Made by a program: the position numbers and the translations under genes
The notes under the pieces: generated by a model
Database searches by the model: none
Told to the model about the DNA's origin: nothing
The model's input: only the letters and a program-made list of their open reading frames with translations
Source: Candidatus Phycosocius bacilliformis
GTDB lineage: Bacteria > Pseudomonadota > Alphaproteobacteria > Caulobacterales > Aquidulcibacteraceae
Reading direction: 5' to 3'
DNA length: 64,000 bases
Assembly: GCF_003112735.1 (NCBI RefSeq)
Contig: NZ_BFBR01000002.1
Span: 124,001 to 188,000, forward strand
Shown: positions 45,022-55,121 of the stretch, piece after piece
Layout of the letters: every line of letters starts with the position of its first letter
Position numbering within the stretch: position 1 is the first letter of the stretch

Positions 45022-47466
45022 ATGAAAAATGTGCGTTTGTTAGTCCGCGTCGCTGTCGCTTTCGCTTTTGCCTGCCTGTTCAGTCAGAGTGTGGCGGCCC
45101 AGCCTATTCAACAGACAAAGGGTGATTTCCAAGACAAGTTCCGCCAGCTTGATCCTGAAGATGCACCCACGCCGAATGATTATCGCACCGCATCGGGTGC
45201 GCCTGGTCATAAATACTGGCAGCAGAAGGTCGACTACAAGATTGCGGTTACGCTTAACGAACCCACACGCACGCTCAGCGGTGGAGCAGATGTCACCTAC
45301 ACCAACAATTCGCCAGATACGCTGACCTATCTGTGGTTCATGCTGGACCAGAATGACGTAAAAAAGAACTCGATCGCCGAGCTGACGCGCACGATTGAGG
45401 ATAATGGGCGGGTGAGTTTCGATTCGGTCCGTCGGATGCAGGCGATCCGCGACACAGCCGTTTCAGGCTTCAGCGTGACAGCGGTTAAGGCGGTCAATGG
45501 CTCTGCTTTGGTGCATGATGTGGTCGATAGCCTCCTGCGTATCGACTTGGCCGAGCCTCTCAAGCCCGGGCAAAGCGTCAATTTCCGGATCGAGTGGTCT
45601 TTGCCCCTGCGTGATGCCCGCCTGATCGGAGGGCGGTCGGGCTATGAATGTTTCGACAAGCCCGATGCTGATGGCAATTGTATCTTCTTGGCTGCCCAAT
45701 GGTTCCCGCGTGCAGCTGTCTATTCCGATTACGAAGGCTGGCACAATAAGAGCTTCCTTGGACGTGGGGAATTCACGCTTGAGTTTGGCGACTATGAGGT
45801 GGCTATCACGGTACCGGCAGACTTCGCTGTTTCGGCGACGGGAGATTTGGTGAATGCAGGCGATGTTTTAAGCCCAAGCCAGCAAGCCCGACTTGCTCAA
45901 GCGCGAACAAGCTACAAAGACCCAGTCTATATCATAACGCCACAAGAGGCGGCAGCGGCTGAAAAATCAGTGGCTGCTGGTGTCAAGACTTGGCGGTTCA
46001 GGGCTGCCAATGTCCGCGATTTTGCGTGGGCGGGCTCACGGAAGTTTATCTGGGACGCCATGGCCGTCAAACAGCCCGGAGCCAATGACGTTCTGGCCAT
46101 GAGTTTCTTTCCAAAAGAAGGCGACCCATTGTGGTCTGCCTATTCCACCAAAAGCATTGCCCATACCATCCGCGTGTATGGCCGTATGACTTTTGCCTAT
46201 CCCTATCCGGTGGCCCAGTCGGTGAATGGCCCAGTCGGCGGGATGGAATATCCGATGATCACCTTCAACGGGCCACGGCCTGAGAAGGATAAGGCGGGCA
46301 ATCTGTCATACTCAGATCGCACCAAATATGGCCTGATCAGCGTCATTATCCACGAAGTGGGCCACATCTGGTTCCCGATGATGGTCAATTCTGACGAGCG
46401 CCAATGGACCTGGATGGACGAAGGCCTCAATACCTTCCTGCAATATGTCGCTGAACAGGAGTGGTCGGAAGCCTATCCATCGCGTCGGGGCGATCCGCGC
46501 GACATGACCGAATATATGCGCTCCAGCGACCAAGTGCCGATCATGACCCAGTCGGATTCCATCGTGCGTTTGGGCGAGAACGCCTATGGTAAGCCGGCAA
46601 CCGCGCTGGTTATTCTGCGCGAGACCGTGATCGGTCGGGCGCGATTTGATCGGGCCTTCAAGGAATATGCGCTGCGCTGGCGGTTTAAGCGGCCCACACC
46701 TTATGATTTCTTCCGGACCATGGAAGAAAGCTCTGGCACGGATCTGGATTGGTTCTGGCGGGGTTGGTTTTTTTCAACCGATCATGTCGACATCAGCCTT
46801 ACCAATGTGCGGGAGGGGACGATCGACACACAGGACCCAGACGTTGAAGCTGCCCGCCGCATTGCCGAGCGTGATGCCAAGCCAATTGAACTGGGCCAGC
46901 TCAATAATGCCGGCATGACCACCTTTGTGGCCCAGGACCCTTCGTTGCGGGATTATTATGACCGCACCGACCCCTTGGCAGCCACCAAAGGGCAGAAGTC
47001 GCGCGCAGCAACCGCCCGTGCGGCCTTAAGCCCGCAAGAACGTGCCGTCCTCGACCTCAAGGACCGCATCTATATTCTCAATCTGGAGAATAAGGGCGGG
47101 CTTGTTATGCCTGTCATCGTCAAATTCACCTTCAAGGACGGGACAACCGACATCGTCGCCATTCCCGCGGAAATTTGGCGCTTTGATGCCCGCAAGGTCA
47201 ATTGGAGCTATTTGAGCGCCAAGGAAGTTGTTCAAGTTGAGCTTGATCCACGTCAGGAAACCGCTGACGTGAACCGCTCAAATAATTATTTCCCAACCCG
47301 CATCGAGCCAACCCGCCTTGAGGTCTTCAAATCTACCCAAGGTCCACGCAATCAGATGCAAGACAATGATTTGGCGGTTAGCCAAGGCTCGCTTGAGACG
47401 ACACCGGCAGTGACACCCAAGCCCGCAGTTGGGGGTGCAGGAGGCAAATCTGAGCGCCCAAACTAG
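45022..47466 (+). CDS. M1 family zinc metallopeptidase, exported
   Basis: 814 residues with a signal peptide (MKNVRLLVRVAVAFAFACLF, cleavage near VAAQP). The zinc site is HEVGHIWFPMMVNSDE plus the downstream Glu in WMDEGLNTFLQY. The exopeptidase-type motif appears as GGMEYP where aminopeptidase N has GAMEN, so aminopeptidase activity is not assured. N-terminal beta-saddle (~40-300) and a C-terminal region after the catalytic domain that is unusually polar. ATG at 45022 starts the signal peptide; the open frame from 44938 is leader. Its last codons overlap possible early starts of the next gene. Confidence 0.9.
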   Translation: MKNVRLLVRVAVAFAFACLFSQSVAAQPIQQTKGDFQDKFRQLDPEDAPTPNDYRTASGAPGHKYWQQKVDYKIAVTLNEPTRTLSGGADVTYTNNSPDTLTYLWFMLDQNDVKKNSIAELTRTIEDNGRVSFDSVRRMQAIRDTAVSGFSVTAVKAVNGSALVHDVVDSLLRIDLAEPLKPGQSVNFRIEWSLPLRDARLIGGRSGYECFDKPDADGNCIFLAAQWFPRAAVYSDYEGWHNKSFLGRGEFTLEFGDYEVAITVPADFAVSATGDLVNAGDVLSPSQQARLAQARTSYKDPVYIITPQEAAAAEKSVAAGVKTWRFRAANVRDFAWAGSRKFIWDAMAVKQPGANDVLAMSFFPKEGDPLWSAYSTKSIAHTIRVYGRMTFAYPYPVAQSVNGPVGGMEYPMITFNGPRPEKDKAGNLSYSDRTKYGLISVIIHEVGHIWFPMMVNSDERQWTWMDEGLNTFLQYVAEQEWSEAYPSRRGDPRDMTEYMRSSDQVPIMTQSDSIVRLGENAYGKPATALVILRETVIGRARFDRAFKEYALRWRFKRPTPYDFFRTMEESSGTDLDWFWRGWFFSTDHVDISLTNVREGTIDTQDPDVEAARRIAERDAKPIELGQLNNAGMTTFVAQDPSLRDYYDRTDPLAATKGQKSRAATARAALSPQERAVLDLKDRIYILNLENKGGLVMPVIVKFTFKDGTTDIVAIPAEIWRFDARKVNWSYLSAKEVVQVELDPRQETADVNRSNNYFPTRIEPTRLEVFKSTQGPRNQMQDNDLAVSQGSLETTPAVTPKPAVGGAGGKSERPN

Positions 47467-47965
47467 GCTCAACAGCTGGATTTTTGCGGGGGTCGGGCTT
47501 TGCCTGGCCCTTGGCTTGCCGCCTTCGGCCCAAGCCCACCGCCTTGAGGCGGCCCTGAGCGTGGTTGAAGTCAATCCGTCCAGCGGGATTTTGGAGATCA
47601 CCCACAGACTCTATGCGCATGATCTTGAGCATGCACTCGATCTGGGGCCGATCGGGGCTGGCTATTTTGAAACGCCTGAAGGACGAGAGGCTATCCGCCT
47701 CTACAGCCTTCGCCAATTCCAGATCGGGGATGAGAAGGGCAGGCCGCTGCCCCTGACTTTCATCGGTGCCGAGCTATCCGGCGATCTTCTGTATGTCTAT
47801 TTTGAAGCCGGTCGATATCGCGGGAAGCGTTTGACACTTGATTCCAATCTGTTGCAGGATTTTACCGCAGCACAAGTCAATCAGATCAATGTGCGCCGCA
47901 ATGGCAAGACGGTTTCAGCGCGGTTTGCCGTCGGCACCCCAGCCCAAATCCTCGCGCTGCCGTGA
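47450..47965 (+). CDS. DUF6702 family exported protein, probable CTG start
   Basis: 171 residues if initiated at CTG 47450. DUF6702 proteins are small exported proteins of unknown role; seen here are the signal peptide (SWIFAGVGLCLALGLPPSAQ, cleavage near AQAHR), HRLEAALSVVEVNPSSGILE and ITHRLYAHDLEHAL. The frame has no ATG. TTG 47429 and GTG 47435 lie further upstream but without ribosome sites. A perfect AGGAGG sits 5 bases before the CTG, and this start gives a standard-length n-region. All candidate starts lie inside the M1 peptidase gene end, so translation is probably coupled. Confidence 0.8.
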   Translation: MSAQTRLNSWIFAGVGLCLALGLPPSAQAHRLEAALSVVEVNPSSGILEITHRLYAHDLEHALDLGPIGAGYFETPEGREAIRLYSLRQFQIGDEKGRPLPLTFIGAELSGDLLYVYFEAGRYRGKRLTLDSNLLQDFTAAQVNQINVRRNGKTVSARFAVGTPAQILALP

Positions 47966-48040
47966 GAGCCCATACCTGCTCTGCAAGAGCAGATGGCCCC
48001 AGACCTTTCCTTTTGGCCCGAAAGATCGCATTTATCCATT

Positions 48041-49006
48041 ATGGTCACGCTCATCGACACTCAGGCTAAACGCGCCGCCCGCCATCCTGAAAAGCAAAAA
48101 CGGCCCGACAGCGTCATTCTGCGAAAGCCCGAATGGATTCGCGTACGTGCGCCTGGCGGGTCGGTGTTTGAACAGACCAAATCCATCGTGAAAGAAAACC
48201 GGCTCGTTACTGTATGTGAAGAGGCGGGTTGCCCAAACATAGGTGAGTGTTGGAGCAAAAAGCACGCGACCATGATGATCATGGGCGACACGTGCACGCG
48301 GGCCTGTTCATTCTGCAATGTCAAAACTGGCAAGCCAGACGCGCTCGATCCTGAGGAACCCGCCAATGTGGCCCGTGCCGTCGCAACGATGGGCCTTGAA
48401 CATGTGGTGATCACGTCGGTTGATCGCGATGACCTTGATGATGGCGGGGCAGCCCATTTTGTTGCGACAATTGCAGCAATCCGGGCTGCGGCACCGCGCA
48501 CGACAATTGAAATCCTCACCCCAGACTTCTTGCGCAAAGCAGGGGCAGCAGAGGCGGTGATTGACGCCAAGCCGGATGTGTTCAACCACAATCTGGAAAC
48601 CGTACCCCGGCTCTATCTCTCCATCCGTCCTGGGGCACGCTATTATGCCTCGCTGCGCCTTCTGGAACGTGTGAAGGAACGCGATCCTCAGCAATTCACC
48701 AAGTCGGGCCTGATGGTAGGCCTTGGTGAAACCAAAGAAGAAGTCATGCAGGTGATGGACGACATGCGCTCGGCTGGCGTCGATTTCCTGACGATTGGCC
48801 AGTATCTGCAACCCACACGCAAGCATGCCCCAATCGACCGCTTTGTGACCCCGCAAGAGTTTGAGGCCTATGAGACCATTGCCCGCACCAAGGGCTTCTT
48901 GATGGTGTCCGCCTCGCCATTGACCCGATCCAGCCATCATGCGGGGGAGGATTTCGCCCGGCTGAAGGCCGCTCGCGCCGCCCTGGAGGAACAGCACCGC
49001 TCGTGA
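48041..49006 (+). CDS. lipA: Lipoyl synthase
   Basis: 321-residue radical-SAM enzyme inserting two sulphurs into octanoyl-lipoyl carrier domains. Auxiliary [4Fe-4S] cysteines in [20 protein letters not shown] and the radical-SAM [13 protein letters not shown] (CxxxCxxC) are intact, as is the final SSHHAGEDF. The ATG at 48041 matches family length; an ATG at 47993 lacks support. Its stop overlaps the GTG of the next gene (GTGA), implying coupling of lipoate and ubiquinone-related functions. Confidence 0.96.
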   Translation: MVTLIDTQAKRAARHPEKQKRPDSVILRKPEWIRVRAPGGSVFEQTKSIVKENRLVTVCEEAGCPNIGECWSKKHATMMIMGDTCTRACSFCNVKTGKPDALDPEEPANVARAVATMGLEHVVITSVDRDDLDDGGAAHFVATIAAIRAAAPRTTIEILTPDFLRKAGAAEAVIDAKPDVFNHNLETVPRLYLSIRPGARYYASLRLLERVKERDPQQFTKSGLMVGLGETKEEVMQVMDDMRSAGVDFLTIGQYLQPTRKHAPIDRFVTPQEFEAYETIARTKGFLMVSASPLTRSSHHAGEDFARLKAARAALEEQHRS

Positions 49007-49455
49007 GCCGGTTTGAAACCCGTGAGCTTTTGCCCTTTCGTCCAGATGATTTGCTGGACTTGGTCAGTGATGTGCCCGCCTATGCCCGCTTTCTGCCCTG
49101 GGTGAAGGCCGCGCGGGTCAGTCAAGTCCGCCCGCTTGATCGGGGCCGCACTTTCATTGGGGAAGCTGTGGTTGGCTACAAGGCGTTCCGGACCCAGTTT
49201 TCCACCCATGTTGATGTGGATCATGTGGCGCGGACTATCTCGACCCGCCTGATCAACGGGCCCTTCAGCTCACTGAATTGTGTTTGGGCTTTCAATCCCA
49301 CTGACTCAGGCACCTTGGTCGATTTGACCTTGGATTTTGAGTTTTCAGAGCCTTTTTTAGCAGATTTGTTGCGCGCCAATATGAATAAGGCGGTTTCGCG
49401 CTTGATGGACGCATTTACCGCAGAAGCCAAACGCCGATATGCCCTCATTGAATAG
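49003..49455 (+). CDS. Coq10/RatA-type ubiquinone-binding START-domain protein
   Basis: 150 residues of the SRPBCC/polyketide-cyclase fold. Typical opening [31 protein letters not shown] and the closing [23 protein letters not shown]. Relatives are Coq10 in mitochondria (ubiquinone chaperone) and RatA in E. coli. In Alphaproteobacteria this gene usually follows lipA, as here, with a 4-base overlap (GTGA). The respiratory-chain role is therefore preferred; the toxin label sometimes used for RatA is not supported by the context. Confidence 0.9.
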   Translation: MSRFETRELLPFRPDDLLDLVSDVPAYARFLPWVKAARVSQVRPLDRGRTFIGEAVVGYKAFRTQFSTHVDVDHVARTISTRLINGPFSSLNCVWAFNPTDSGTLVDLTLDFEFSEPFLADLLRANMNKAVSRLMDAFTAEAKRRYALIE

Positions 49456-49520
49456 AAAGGAATCAGCTTTAGTGCCTACAAATTAAAGCAAATGATTCAT
49501 CAAACAGAAGGGTGCCGCAC

Positions 49521-51809
49521 GTGACCGATGCGACAGTGAATAATGAGCTACCGCCCACAGCCGTGCCGCCTTCTGCCTTAATCCGCTCTGCTGGTTGGCT
49601 CTATCCGGCAACCACATTCTTGTCAGCGGGGCTCCTATTCACCCTCCAGCCCTTGTTTGCCAAGATGCTGACGCCACTCATGGGGGGAACGCCTGCGGTT
49701 TGGAACACCGCTTTGGTATTTTACCAGGGAGCTCTCCTGCTGGGCTATCTTTACGCCCATGTGATTGCTACGCGTCTGGCCCCCCGCCAACAATTGATCG
49801 TGCATGCTATTGTGTTGGTGATTGGTTTGGCCTTTCTGCCAATCCGCGTGACCGATTTGATGGGCCCGCCCAATGTGGCAAGCCCAGTTGGCTGGACTTT
49901 AGGCGCGCTTCTTTTGTCGCTGGGCGGGCCGATCTTGGCGATTTCTGCCACGGCACCCTTGATTCAAGCTTGGCGGGCTCGGCTTGGCGATGCGGTGGAC
50001 CCTTACCGCCTTTACGCGGCCTCTAACTTGGGCAGTTTTGCCGCTTTGGCAGCGTTTCCGTTCCTGATCGAGCCTTTGATTGGGGTCAAGGTACAGTCTT
50101 ACATCTGGGCGGCTGGCTATGTGGTTTTGATGATCGCGCTCATGGTGTCAATCTGGGCGGTTCCAGCGTCCAGTCAGGCTCCCCGTGAGGTGGCAACCAC
50201 AGCCACGAGCTGGAAGGATCGCTTGATCTGGGTTGGCTTTGCAGCACCGCCTTCGGCCTTGTTGGTGGCAGTCACCACTCATTTGACCACAGATGTCGCC
50301 TCGGTGCCCTTGATCTGGATTCCCCCGTTGGCCTTGTTCCTGCTGACCTTTGTGGTGGCGTTTTCGGCCCTAGGCGACAGGCTTACAGATATCGCAACAC
50401 CAATGAAATTCATGGTGGTGTTTCTGTTGGCCGCGGTGATGGCAGCAAGCATTGATGCAGGCCTGATCGGACTGGTCATCCATTTGGTCGCATTCTTCCT
50501 AATCGTGCTCTGTTGCCATCTTGAATTGGCATCACGCCGACCTGAACCGGCGCGCTTGACCGAATTTTATCTGTGGATGTCCTTGGGCGGCGTTCTTGGC
50601 GGAGCCGCAGCAGCCTTGCTGGCCCCCGTGGCACTGAATACGACAATCGAATATCAATTGGCCTTGGTCGCAGCCTTAGCGGTCGCAGGCTGGCAACGTT
50701 CAGATGTTCGGAAGTCCATTCCAGCTGTATTGCTGGCTGTCGGTGCCGCTTATTTCTACCAGCACCTTTATGATGTTGTGTACTGGCTTCAAGAAACTGT
50801 GCCGGTGCGCTCTGCAGCGACCGAAGAGGGCAATTTCTTCTGGTGGGATTTCTTTGTCCTTGATAAGCCACAAGTGGCAGCAGCGACTTTATGCGCGGTC
50901 CTGGCGGTTGCCGCCCTGATGTCCAGTCGCTCAACTGCTATTGTCACCGCGATCGGTGCCTTAGCCTTGCTCTTGCCAGTCTATAATGAGGATGGTGAGG
51001 GTGTACGTTATCGCGAGCGAAGCTTTTTTGGTGTTCTGGAGATTGAAGATCATGGCGAAGCCCCAACAGGCTGGCGCTTCCTTTCTCATGGCACAACATT
51101 GCATGGAGTCATGAGCCTTGACCCCAATCGCAATCGCGAACCCATGTCCTATTATTATCGGGAAACCCCGATTGGTTTGTTGTTTGCCGAGGCCACTGAA
51201 GCCAAACCAACCACGCTAAAGGCGGGTGTGATCGGCCTCGGGATGGGTTCGACAACATGTTATGCCAAGCCCGGGCAGGACTGGAAGATTTTCGAGATCG
51301 ATTCTGATGTGGTCGAAGTTGCCACAAATCCAGAATTGGTTGGGTTTGTGAACCGTTGCGCACCTGATGCTAAGATTATCTTGGGTGACGCGCGGTTAGA
51401 AATGCAGAAGCAGCCTGATAATTGGTTCGATATCCTGCTGGTCGATGCCTTCTCATCTGATGCCATTCCAACCCATATGATCACGCAAGAAGCGATTGGT
51501 AGCTTCATGAAGAAGATGGCCCCAGATGGGGTGATGATTGTGCATATCTCCAATCGCTATCTCGATTTAGGACCGATTGTGGCCGATGCCGCTCACAAAT
51601 TGGGTTATGTTGCGATGGATGGATCACGTGATGGCGACATTGATAATCCCAATGCAGACACCGGCGTGCGCGCTATTGTCATCGCCCGGACACCGGAACG
51701 ATTGGCTCGTTACCAACAACCGGTGTGGACGCTGATGATGCCCAGCAAAAATCCCAAGCCTTGGACAGACGATCACACCGATATTTTGCGTGCCCTTATG
51801 CATGATTGA
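49521..51809 (+). CDS. Membrane-fused spermidine-synthase-like protein
   Basis: 762 residues. About a dozen membrane helices (residues ~20-480) resemble an MFS-type half, opening with PATTFLSAGLLFTLQPLFAKML. The C-terminal ~250 residues look like the spermidine synthase/SAM methyltransferase fold: VIGLGMGSTTCYAKPGQ, the acidic IFEIDSDVVEVA and ILLVDAFSSDAIPTHM. Family members of this type are widespread but their reaction is not established; aminopropyl transfer is not proved by the motifs. GTG 49521 is chosen since AGAAGGG lies 9 bases upstream; GTG 49512 would be directly adjacent to it. Confidence 0.87.
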   Translation: MTDATVNNELPPTAVPPSALIRSAGWLYPATTFLSAGLLFTLQPLFAKMLTPLMGGTPAVWNTALVFYQGALLLGYLYAHVIATRLAPRQQLIVHAIVLVIGLAFLPIRVTDLMGPPNVASPVGWTLGALLLSLGGPILAISATAPLIQAWRARLGDAVDPYRLYAASNLGSFAALAAFPFLIEPLIGVKVQSYIWAAGYVVLMIALMVSIWAVPASSQAPREVATTATSWKDRLIWVGFAAPPSALLVAVTTHLTTDVASVPLIWIPPLALFLLTFVVAFSALGDRLTDIATPMKFMVVFLLAAVMAASIDAGLIGLVIHLVAFFLIVLCCHLELASRRPEPARLTEFYLWMSLGGVLGGAAAALLAPVALNTTIEYQLALVAALAVAGWQRSDVRKSIPAVLLAVGAAYFYQHLYDVVYWLQETVPVRSAATEEGNFFWWDFFVLDKPQVAAATLCAVLAVAALMSSRSTAIVTAIGALALLLPVYNEDGEGVRYRERSFFGVLEIEDHGEAPTGWRFLSHGTTLHGVMSLDPNRNREPMSYYYRETPIGLLFAEATEAKPTTLKAGVIGLGMGSTTCYAKPGQDWKIFEIDSDVVEVATNPELVGFVNRCAPDAKIILGDARLEMQKQPDNWFDILLVDAFSSDAIPTHMITQEAIGSFMKKMAPDGVMIVHISNRYLDLGPIVADAAHKLGYVAMDGSRDGDIDNPNADTGVRAIVIARTPERLARYQQPVWTLMMPSKNPKPWTDDHTDILRALMHD

Positions 51810-51893
51810 TGAAAGTGCAGACAGCAAGTTTGAGACTTACCAGACATCGGAAGTCCTTTGGGATGACATGATGGGGGTGACTCTTGACGTGTC

Positions 51894-52394
51894 TTAAGCC
51901 ACCAACCCCTCATGCAGCATGCGCAGGGCAACCCGGATTGCTTCCATCCGCACATTGTCGCGCCCAATGTCGCCAAAATGATGCTCCTCATGCCGGATAG
52001 CGCGGTTTTCTCGGGCACTGGCAAAATGGACAAGCCCAACGGGCTTCATGCCGGTCCCACCGCCGGGGCCTGCAATGCCGGTAATGGCGACTGTCAGGTT
52101 GGCCCGGCTTTCCTGCAAAGCCCCTTCGGCAAGAGCGCGCGCAACAGGTTCTGAAACAGCACCAAAATCGGCGAGTAGATCGCCTGGAACATGGAGCATC
52201 TCTTCCTTGGCACGGTTTGAATAGACCACAAAGCCGCGCTCAACGACCGCAGAAGAGCCGGCAATCTCTGTCAGAAGGCCCGCAACCAGACCACCTGTGC
52301 AGCTTTCTGCTGTCGCGATCTTTATCCCTCGGGCTTCGGCGTCGCCAATGAGCAGGCGGGCTGCCATCTCGAGGTCTGGTGGGAATATCGACAT
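51894..52394 (-). CDS. pncC: CinA-family nicotinamide-nucleotide amidohydrolase
   Basis: 166-residue PncC/CinA C-terminal domain only. Motifs TAESCTGGLVAGLLTEIAGS, VVYSNRAKEEMLHVP, AITGIAGPGGGTGMKPVG. Converts NMN to nicotinate mononucleotide in the NAD recycling pathway. Start ATG 52394 is preferred (CAGGAAA upstream); the longer frame to 52490 overlaps no conserved part. Adjacent to ispDF on the same strand, the usual alphaproteobacterial order. Confidence 0.93.
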   Translation of the reverse strand: MSIFPPDLEMAARLLIGDAEARGIKIATAESCTGGLVAGLLTEIAGSSAVVERGFVVYSNRAKEEMLHVPGDLLADFGAVSEPVARALAEGALQESRANLTVAITGIAGPGGGTGMKPVGLVHFASARENRAIRHEEHHFGDIGRDNVRMEAIRVALRMLHEGLVA

Positions 52395-52493
52395 GACACA
52401 TTTCCTGGCAAAATCCGCCCATACCCCGGGCAGGGGGCAAAGGTCGGCATTCAAGGTAGATCTGGCGCAAGTCCTGCTTGGGCGGATCAAGCT

Positions 52494-53714
52494 CTAAACA
52501 GAGCCTGCACCAGGTGCGAGAGCATAGTCGGCGGGCAGCAGGATCGTTGCGGTTGCTTGGGCGGCAATCCCTTCGGATCGACCGGTGAACCCCATGCCTT
52601 CAGTGGTCGTCGCCTTGACCGAAACCTGACTCTCCTGCAGCCCAAGAAGGGTAGCAGTTTGATGTATCATGGATTGCCGGTGCGGGCCTATCTTTGGACG
52701 CTCGCAAATCAAGGTCAGGTCCACGTGATGGATGCGGCCACCGGCCTGTTGTACCATTTGACCGGCATGAGCGAGAAAAATACTGGAGGCTGCCCCCCGC
52801 CATTGCGGGTCACTGGGCGGAAAATGATGACCAATGTCACCCGCTGACAGCGCGCCATAAATTGCATCGGCCAAACTGTGCCAGGCAACATCGGCATCCG
52901 AGTGGCCTGCAAGTCCCCGTGTGTGGGGGACTTCCACACCACACAGGGTCACAAAATCACCATCAGCAAAGCGATGTGCATCAAAGCCGGTACCAATGCG
53001 TGGCAAGAGGGGAACTGCAAGCAGGCGGGCCATGCGGTCTATATCCTCGGGCCAAGTGATTTTATCAAGAAGCGGACTGCCAGCTACCAGAGTGACCTCG
53101 GCACCTGCAGCCCGCGCCACAGCCACATCATCGGCAAGGCCTTGATCAGGCAACAGGTCACGATAAGCCTTTTGGATACAGTCAAAGTCAAATGCCTGCG
53201 GAGTTTGGATACGCACAAGCCCGTCGCGCGGTTGGCTCTGGCCAATGGCTTGTTTTTCAACACGCCAAAGCGCATCGGCGACAGCAAGACCGGGCGCTGC
53301 GCCTTGTGCACCTGCCTGTAAGGCCGCCAGCAAAGCGTCCAGCACGTTTTGGGAAAGCCCAGGACGGGCGGCATCATGGATAAAGCAATAATCTGGTGAG
53401 AAGGGGGCTGCCGCCGCAAGACCTTGGGCGACCGATTGGGTTCGGGTGGCACCAGCTTCAGCCAAATGAATCGGGATGCCCGTCGCTATTTCGCCGACAA
53501 TTTCGGCCTTGTCGGGTGCACAGACCACGATAATGGCGCAAAAGCGTGGGTCGCTGTGAAATGCCTCTAAGCTCCAGCGCAAGACTGGTTTGCCGGCCAA
53601 GCTCTGATATTGCTTCGGTAGGCCTTGGTTTGCGATGGACCGCGCACGCGATCCAGTTCCGCCAGCAACCACGATGGCAACAGCCCGCGGGCCAAGTGAA
53701 ATGTGTGCAGCCAT
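52494..53714 (-). CDS. ispDF: Bifunctional IspD/IspF (MEP cytidylyltransferase / MEcPP synthase)
   Basis: 406 residues. Residues ~10-235 are IspD (AIVVAGGTGSRARSIANQGL then PKQYQSLAGKPVLRWSLEAF, DAARP). Residues ~245-406 are IspF (RIGTGFDAHRFADGDFVTLC, GHSDADVAWHSLADAIYGAL, KATTTEGMGFTGR). The fusion carries the third and fifth steps of the MEP pathway; IspE is not nearby. In IspD the nucleotide loop has an odd GSRARSIANQGLPKQ spacing compared with the usual G-x-G-x-R. Start ATG 53714 has a weak ribosome site; an alternative frame to 53756 exists. Confidence 0.95.
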   Translation of the reverse strand: MAAHISLGPRAVAIVVAGGTGSRARSIANQGLPKQYQSLAGKPVLRWSLEAFHSDPRFCAIIVVCAPDKAEIVGEIATGIPIHLAEAGATRTQSVAQGLAAAAPFSPDYCFIHDAARPGLSQNVLDALLAALQAGAQGAAPGLAVADALWRVEKQAIGQSQPRDGLVRIQTPQAFDFDCIQKAYRDLLPDQGLADDVAVARAAGAEVTLVAGSPLLDKITWPEDIDRMARLLAVPLLPRIGTGFDAHRFADGDFVTLCGVEVPHTRGLAGHSDADVAWHSLADAIYGALSAGDIGHHFPPSDPQWRGAASSIFLAHAGQMVQQAGGRIHHVDLTLICERPKIGPHRQSMIHQTATLLGLQESQVSVKATTTEGMGFTGRSEGIAAQATATILLPADYALAPGAGSV

Positions 53715-53946
53715 GGTGCATGGTTTAGCGGCAACCAAGCTTACTTGCCAGCCCATGCCACCCCCGCCATGCAGAACAGGGGGACACCAAGTATGAACCC
53801 CGCTCTTGGATTTTGATCGCTCATCACGGGTTCTTGATCAAAATACAGGCGTAATTTGCGTAAGATTTAAGCAAAAGCGGATGGCTAAGCTCGGCTTTTG
53901 ACGATAACTGCCAAATATGTAAGCATCATAGTCTAAGCGATTAGGA

Positions 53947-55119
53947 ATGCCTGTGTTGGAACATGTTCGAGAAACAATGTCGTTGGCCGATAATATGTCG
54001 GATGCGCCTGCGGCCCATGACGGGCAGATCGCGGCTGCATTTCTCGATGCCCTGCCATTGCCGGCCATCGCTGTGGCAAACCAAGGTCAAATCCTTCTGG
54101 CAAATGGTGCGGCACAAGATATTTTCTTGCGGTCTGTTCGCAGCATTAAAGCCAACGGCATGTCAGGTCTCTTCAGCGAGGACAGCCCGGTTCATGATTT
54201 GATTGAACGGGCCCGAACCTCCGGCTCCCCCGTCAGTGGTCGTGATATGACCTTGCGCGGGCCGAGTTTTGGCGACTTTACGTGCGATATCACCGCCTCA
54301 CCCAGCGAAGACCAGCGCTTTATCGCTGTCATGATCCGGCCAAAGGGGCGCGGGCGGGACTTGTCCGAGCGCATGCAGGATATGGCTGGCGCACGCTCAA
54401 TGGCAGCCTTGGGCCGGACATTGGCCCACGAAGTCAAAAACCCGCTTGCTGGCATTCGCGGCGCCGCGCAATTGTTATTGCGTGATGCGGATGCCGGTGA
54501 ACGCGAATTGGTCAATCTGATTGTGGAAGAAACCGACAGGGTCCGTCGCCTGATCGACCGGATGGAGAGTTTTGGGGCCGATCCGCCAATTGAGTTTGCC
54601 CCGGTTAATGTGCATGCCTCGCTGGAACGTGTTGCCACATTGGCCGAAAATGGCTTTGCCCGCGACATCAGTGTCAAGCGGCGATTTGACCCATCCTTGC
54701 CCGATGCCCTCGGTGATGCCGACCAATTGATTCAGGTGTTTTTGAATCTGGCCAAAAATGCAGCAGAAGCCGCTCAAAGCCGTCCTGAAGGGGCTGAGAT
54801 CATCCTGGCCACCGCCTATCGCCATGGCGTGCGCATGCGCTCACCAAGCGGGGATGCCCGCGATCTACCGCTGGAGATTGCCTTTTATGACAATGGGCGA
54901 GGTGTGGCGGATGATGTCAAAGACTGTTTGTTCGAGCCATTTGTCTCAACCAAGCCCGCCAGCGGCGGCTTGGGCCTGCCTTTGGTGCAGAAGATCGTGA
55001 ACGCCCATGGCGGTGTGGTCGATTTTGAATCTGAGCCCGGTCGGACGGTTTTCCGCGTTCGGCTACCTTTGTCACAGCCCCGGACTGGTACCCAGCCCGG
55101 TCGTACCCATAGGACGTAA
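53947..55119 (+). CDS. ntrB: Nitrogen regulation sensor kinase NtrB
   Basis: 390 residues without membrane helices: an N-terminal PAS domain (about 35-150), the histidine H-box LAHEVKNPLAGIRGAAQLLL and the ATP lid FYDNGRGVADDVKD... SGGLGLPLVQKIVNAHGG. Cytosolic kinase that, controlled by PII, (de)phosphorylates NtrC. It starts at 53947 with AGGA unusually close in front; ATG 53977 is another candidate. NtrC follows after 2 bases. First gene of the ntrBCYX operon; about 230 bp separate it from ispDF on the other strand. Confidence 0.95.
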   Translation: MPVLEHVRETMSLADNMSDAPAAHDGQIAAAFLDALPLPAIAVANQGQILLANGAAQDIFLRSVRSIKANGMSGLFSEDSPVHDLIERARTSGSPVSGRDMTLRGPSFGDFTCDITASPSEDQRFIAVMIRPKGRGRDLSERMQDMAGARSMAALGRTLAHEVKNPLAGIRGAAQLLLRDADAGERELVNLIVEETDRVRRLIDRMESFGADPPIEFAPVNVHASLERVATLAENGFARDISVKRRFDPSLPDALGDADQLIQVFLNLAKNAAEAAQSRPEGAEIILATAYRHGVRMRSPSGDARDLPLEIAFYDNGRGVADDVKDCLFEPFVSTKPASGGLGLPLVQKIVNAHGGVVDFESEPGRTVFRVRLPLSQPRTGTQPGRTHRT

Positions 55120-55121
55120 GC

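Noticed and set aside
49003-49455. Calling the START-domain gene a RatA toxin
   Set aside because: The lipA neighbour and 4-base overlap fit the Coq10 ubiquinone role; no antitoxin (RatB) frame follows.
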